Assembly (NCBI GenBank): GCA_944331725.1
Contig: CALVJE010000024.1
Location: forward strand, 1-12,107
Source: an uncultured Bacilli bacterium
Lineage (GTDB): Bacteria > Bacillota_I > Bacilli_A > RF39 > UBA660
DNA: 12,107 nucleotides
Reading direction: 5' to 3'
The position numbers were made by a program, and so were the translations under genes. Numbering within the stretch: position 1 is the stretch's first letter; each line of letters opens with the position of its first letter. The notes beneath the pieces were generated by a model. That model saw only the letters and a program-made list of their open reading frames with translations, was not told the DNA's origin and made no database searches. Of this stretch, positions 12,003 through 12,107 are shown in pieces.

Positions 12003-12107
12003 CATCATTTGATTAATTTGTTTTTGATTGGGTTTTCTACCCATCTGCATCATTAAAGCTTTAATCATTTCTTCATTAATAGGTGGATTCTTCTTCATAT
12101 ATCTTTT
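11979..12107 (-). CDS. yneF: YneF/UPF0154-family small membrane protein, C-terminal part (runs off the right edge)
   Basis: The 42 visible residues include [30 protein letters not shown] and a KSMQKYM end. They match the conserved cytoplasmic part of YneF (KNPPINEQM, MMQMGQKPSQKKINQMM). YneF proteins are about 70 residues, with an N-terminal membrane helix that lies beyond the window. The function is not established. In Bacillus yneF is also found in the lexA-yneA neighbourhood. The stop is TAG, inside the loop of a strong hairpin. Confidence 0.88.
   Translation of the reverse strand, partial: KRYMKKNPPINEEMIKALMMQMGRKPNQKQINQMMKSMQKYM

Noticed and set aside
519..12107. No stop codon in the window is TGA (all TAA, with two TAG), which might suggest TGA read as Trp.
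   Set aside because: Trp residues in MutM, the formyltransferase, PolA and GltX are encoded by TGG, and all ORFs are full length without needing TGA read-through. With so few genes, absence of TGA stops is weak evidence.
1..12107. CRISPR array, insertion sequence or prophage content.
   Set aside because: No regularly spaced repeats, transposase or integrase ORFs, terminal inverted repeats, or phage structural genes are visible.

Overview
The window reads as AT-rich chromosomal DNA from a member of the Bacillota, most likely a Bacilli-type or gut-associated lineage. The grounds are AT-biased codon use, strong AGGAGG-type ribosome binding sites, a LexA of Bacillus length with Bacillus-type SOS boxes, an exonuclease-dead PolA of the Bacillus kind, a YneF-family gene end, a tRNA-Gln with U1-A72 (suited to the Glu-tRNA-Gln amidotransferase route), and sigma-A promoters with a repeated extended -10 (TGn). 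Trp is read by TGG and no gene is broken by TGA, so the code is the standard bacterial one. The exact taxon cannot be told from this sequence.

Layout, left to right. 1-34 (minus) is the first codons of a probable pyruvate kinase gene. 154-514 is a compact module: a 30-codon hydrophobic peptide on the plus strand faces a convergent minus-strand RNA. 519-4829 (minus) is a polA / formyltransferase / mutM repair operon. 4893-5051 (minus) is a 52-residue one-helix membrane protein divergent from lexA (5186-5803, plus); two SOS boxes lie between them. 5816-7332 (minus) is tcdA preceded by an unknown gene. 7442-7518 (plus) is tRNA-Glu(CUC). 7596-8903 (minus) is a PepC/bleomycin-hydrolase homologue whose catalytic Cys is replaced by Ser. 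8970-10717 (minus) is tRNA-Gln(CUG) followed by gltX. 10763-11078 is a second hydrophobic-peptide/convergent-RNA module, in the opposite orientation. 11107-11944 (minus) is an unknown gene with a frame break caused by a 13-nt tandem duplication near its start. 11979-12107 (minus) is the 3' end of a yneF-like gene.

How it fits together. LexA would repress itself and the small divergent membrane protein, the position held by the division inhibitor YneA in Bacillus. No clear terminator separates that small gene from polA, so SOS induction could also feed the polA-mutM repair operon. gltX and tRNA-Gln appear co-transcribed, as expected where GluRS makes Glu-tRNA-Gln for an amidotransferase.

The most interesting content is the pair of peptide/RNA modules near the two ends. 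Both encode peptides starting MSK(N/K)DFLV followed by a pure hydrophobic helix. Both have convergent promoters. In both, each RNA's terminator hairpin is the complement of a hairpin in the other RNA. In both, the peptide mRNA leader can pair with its own 3' terminator. The paired sequences differ between modules while complementarity is kept. This looks like a type I toxin-antitoxin family that I do not recognise.
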